NCBI GenBank assembly: GCA_031385545.1
Contig: JANNBN010000130.1
Location: 24,181 to 88,180 of the forward strand
DNA length: 64,000 bases
Reading direction: 5' to 3'
Origin: JANNBN01 sp031385545
GTDB taxonomy: Bacteria > Actinomycetota > Acidimicrobiia > Acidimicrobiales > JANYDT01
Shown here: piece after piece, positions 61,872 to 64,000 of the stretch
Layout of the letters: each line of letters starts with the position of its first letter
Position numbering within the stretch: position 1 is the stretch's first letter
The notes under the pieces: model-generated
Seen by the model: the letters and a program-made list of their open reading frames with translations, nothing else
The model's database searches: none
Told to the model about the DNA's origin: nothing
Position numbers and translations under genes: made by a program

Positions 61872-62771
61872 GTGATGGATACGCAACCAGCTATGGGCAA
61901 GCAGCAGCCACCGACAAAGCGAACACGCGAGATGAACCCGATCCTCGCCCGCGAACTGCGAGCACGGACGCGGCGCCCCGGCGGAATCATCACGTTGACC
62001 TTGTTCCTGCTGCTGCTCATCGGCATCGCTGCGATCGTCTGGTCGATCAACCGGTCCGTCGGTTCCAGCTTCGACATCGAAGAAGCCGCCAACGCGCAGA
62101 TCGGCATCCAGATCTTCGAAGGGATCATCAGCACGATGACGTTCCTGATCGCGTTCATCGTGCCTGCGCTCACCGCGCCGGCGATCGCCGGTGAACGTGA
62201 TCGTCAGACGCTCATCCCGTTGCAGGTTTCGTTGCTCACTCCACGCCAGATCATCTCGGGAAAGATGTCCGCAGCACTGGCGTTCATGGTGCTGCTCATC
62301 GGGGCGTCAGCTCCGCTGCTGGCCGTCAGCTATGTCATCGGCGGGATTACCGCGTGGTCGGTCGTCAGGGGTCTGGTCGCGGTTCTCATCGTGGCAGTGC
62401 TCTTCGGGTCAATCGGAATTCTTTGCTCGTCGCTGCCCAAGCGGACAGCGCCTGCGGTGGTGCTGGCCTATGGGCTGACGATCGTCATCGTGTTCCTTGG
62501 GCCGGTGGTCGCCGCGCTGATCGGCTGGATCACGGTACCGGGGGTTGGCTTCGTCATCGGATACTCGCATCCGTACGCGTTCGTCTCCGACTTCACGTAT
62601 CCGAAATCGCTGGCGAACTCGTTCGGGCCGATGAGCAGCCTCAACGGAACAATGTCGACGAGCGGGTTTCCCATATGGACACTGCACCTCGCGTTCTACG
62701 GCATCGTCTGCTTCGGTTGCCTGTGGCTGGCCGCGAAGCGAATCCGCACGCCTGCAGAATCGGAGCGATAG
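61872..62771 (+). CDS. ABC-2 type permease
   Basis: 299 residues with six predicted helices: ITLTLFLLLLIGIAAIVW, TMTFLIAFIVPALTAPAIAG, ALAFMVLLIGASAPLLAVSYV, LVAVLIVAVLFGSIGIL, VVLAYGLTIVIVFLGPVVAALIGWI and the last one FYGIVCFGCLWLAAKRI. The ERDRQTLIPLQVSLLTPRQIISGK loop is the typical ABC-2/GldF-like motif (ExxxGTLExLLxxPxxRxxIlxGK). AAGGAG is 5 bases before GTG 61872 and 8 before ATG 61875, so either can be the start. It ends directly at the next gene. Confidence 0.9.
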   Translation: MMDTQPAMGKQQPPTKRTREMNPILARELRARTRRPGGIITLTLFLLLLIGIAAIVWSINRSVGSSFDIEEAANAQIGIQIFEGIISTMTFLIAFIVPALTAPAIAGERDRQTLIPLQVSLLTPRQIISGKMSAALAFMVLLIGASAPLLAVSYVIGGITAWSVVRGLVAVLIVAVLFGSIGILCSSLPKRTAPAVVLAYGLTIVIVFLGPVVAALIGWITVPGVGFVIGYSHPYAFVSDFTYPKSLANSFGPMSSLNGTMSTSGFPIWTLHLAFYGIVCFGCLWLAAKRIRTPAESER

Positions 62772-64000
62772 GTGGAGCGGTTCCTCGCAGACCTCAGGTC
62801 GCGGTTGCGGGCCGCGTTCGGTGTCGGGCTTGCCCAGGATTCGCTTCCCGTTGCGGGGCTGGTTGCGGCGTTGGCAGCTGCGATGTACTGGTGGCGATCG
62901 CCCGTGCGGCAGCTGTGGATCGCTCCAGTTCTGATCCTCGGAGTTTCCTTGGTGGCCGTGGTGTTGGTGACCATCCGACAACGGTGGAGCGATCACAGCA
63001 TTGCCCGAATCGCCGACGATCGTCTGCGTACAGATGATCTACTCGCCACCTACGTCACACTCAGGAACTCCAGCCCATCGGACGCGTTCACCAGCGTCGT
63101 TGCCGATCGGGCAGAGCACATTGCTGAGACCAGTTCCGCGGCCCAGGTGGTGAAGGTCCGGTGGCAACCGCTGCGGTGGATCGTGCTCGTTGCTGCGATC
63201 GGGGCAGTTGTCGCGTTTGTGGTCGTCGATGGTCCGGGCACTCGGGCTCGGGCACAGAGCGCTGCTCAGAAGCGACGGATCGGCTCGGAAGCCGACAAGG
63301 TGCGCGACCGAATCAACGAGCTGTCCGGCGAACAGCTCACCCCTGAAACCCAGCGGATCATCACGGAACTCGAACGGGTTGCGGAGCGCCTTGACCAGAC
63401 CACCGATCCGTTGCAGGCCGCTCAAGTGCTGGAGAGCGGTGCATCCACAATTGACCGCACCCCAGCAGCCGAGCGGCTGAGCCGGCGAACCGCCCAACGC
63501 GGCCTGGAGCGGTCGTTGCAGAGCCAACCGTTGCCGCAGGGTGCGGCCGAGCAAAGCGCGTCGGAACAGTTGCGTTCCACCGCGCAAGGTCTGCGTGACG
63601 GGACCGCTGATCCAGGCAGCACCGCTGATCGGCTGGATGACTTGGCTGCGTCGCAGGAAGCAGGCAATCCCGATTTGGCGAAGTCGCTGGCCGAAGCCGC
63701 TGACGCAGCGCGTTCCGGTGACAGCGAGCGTGGTGCCCAAGCCCTCGAGCAAGCTGCCGATCAGCAGGACGTCGCAGCGGGCAAGGCCGCTGACGACCAG
63801 CAGGCCAGCGAGACCGCTCAGGGAATGCGAAACGGCGCCCAGGACCTCCAGCAAGGTCAACAGGGCCAACAGGGCCAACAGGGCCAACAGGGCCAACAGG
63901 GCCAACAGGGCCAACAGGGCCAACAGGGCCAACAGGGCCAACAGGGCCAACAGGGCCAACAGGGCCAACAGGGCCAACAGGGCCAACAGGGCCAACAGGG
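62772..64000 (+). CDS. membrane-anchored coiled-coil protein with (GQQ)n tract, incomplete
   Basis: The frame is open from GTG 62772, which directly follows the permease stop, to the right edge of the window (409 codons seen). Two N-terminal transmembrane helices (LPVAGLVAALAAAMYWW and LWIAPVLILGVSLVAVVLV) and a third at about 140-155 (WIVLVAAIGAVVAFVVV) are followed by a polar Gln/Ala/Glu-rich region of predicted helix (about 160-360). Then at least sixteen Gly-Gln-Gln repeats begin near residue 362. It looks like the DUF4175-like helical proteins that accompany ABC-2 and MoxR/BatA-type systems, but this is uncertain. The rest of the gene is outside. Confidence 0.75.
   Translation, partial: MERFLADLRSRLRAAFGVGLAQDSLPVAGLVAALAAAMYWWRSPVRQLWIAPVLILGVSLVAVVLVTIRQRWSDHSIARIADDRLRTDDLLATYVTLRNSSPSDAFTSVVADRAEHIAETSSAAQVVKVRWQPLRWIVLVAAIGAVVAFVVVDGPGTRARAQSAAQKRRIGSEADKVRDRINELSGEQLTPETQRIITELERVAERLDQTTDPLQAAQVLESGASTIDRTPAAERLSRRTAQRGLERSLQSQPLPQGAAEQSASEQLRSTAQGLRDGTADPGSTADRLDDLAASQEAGNPDLAKSLAEAADAARSGDSERGAQALEQAADQQDVAAGKAADDQQASETAQGMRNGAQDLQQGQQGQQGQQGQQGQQGQQGQQGQQGQQGQQGQQGQQGQQGQQGQQGQQ
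63855..64000. repeat. 9-bp tandem repeat, at least 16 copies, cut by the window edge
   Basis: GGYCAACAG repeats without interruption from 63855 to the end (the first copy is GGTCAACAG, the rest GGCCAACAG). In the frame of the gene starting at 62772 it encodes Gly-Gln-Gln. Its true length is unknown because it runs off the window. Confidence 0.97.

Overview
The window is high-GC, densely packed chromosomal DNA, almost certainly from an actinobacterium and most likely from the class Acidimicrobiia (Ilumatobacter-like). Evidence for this is the pair of actinobacterial ribosomal microproteins bS22 and bL37, two MtrA-MtrB-LpqB-like signalling modules, an orphan WXG100-like protein, a 13E12-type HNH protein and a MoxR/DUF58/transglutaminase cassette. 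There is no phage, integrase, insertion sequence or CRISPR array. The class assignment is inference.

Layout. 1-2.9 kb (minus strand): the start of bL25, prs, a GlmU-like uridylyltransferase lacking its acetyltransferase half, and tRNA-Gln(UUG). 2.9-11.7 kb: signalling module 1 (response regulator, histidine kinase, GerMN lipoprotein), bS22, ispE, ksgA, tatD, then module 2 (histidine kinase, GerMN lipoprotein, response regulator). Most junctions are 4-base ATGA overlaps. 11.7-14.4 kb: rsmI, a DUF192 protein, ychF and divergent bL37, followed by a 21-bp minisatellite. 14.7-20.5 kb: VOC protein, crotonase, PfkB kinase, M1 aminopeptidase and nucleotidyl cyclase. 20.6-29.2 kb: an operon reading c-di-GMP phosphodiesterase, murL, murD2 and a fused ABC exporter. 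murL/murD2 is the alternative route that puts L-Glu into UDP-MurNAc-peptide and then epimerises it. 29.5-34.8 kb: glycosyltransferase, WXG100-like protein, DUF35/thiolase pair and CHRD protein. 34.9-43.1 kb: glmS, an FN3 protein, and MoxR, DUF58, transglutaminase. 43.1-48.0 kb is a looser stretch holding a broken crotonase, an orphan membrane protein, the HNH protein, an FAD oxidoreductase and the remnant of an epoxide hydrolase. 48.0-53.7 kb: amidohydrolase, rhodanese, GNAT, CorA and an MDR dehydrogenase. 53.8-58.8 kb: a MacAB-like efflux operon with an exceptionally long coiled-coil adaptor. 58.9-64 kb: an ABC-2 type exporter operon with a large extracytoplasmic partner, ending in a membrane coiled-coil protein that runs off the window inside a (Gly-Gln-Gln)n tract.

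Cell-envelope synthesis and sensing is the common theme: GlmS and GlmU-like for UDP-GlcNAc, MurD2/MurL for peptidoglycan, MtrAB-like sensors, an exopolysaccharide-type glycosyltransferase and several exporters. A second theme is the abundance of short perfect tandem repeats. They sit between genes or in frame at protein ends and suggest frequent slippage-driven expansion.
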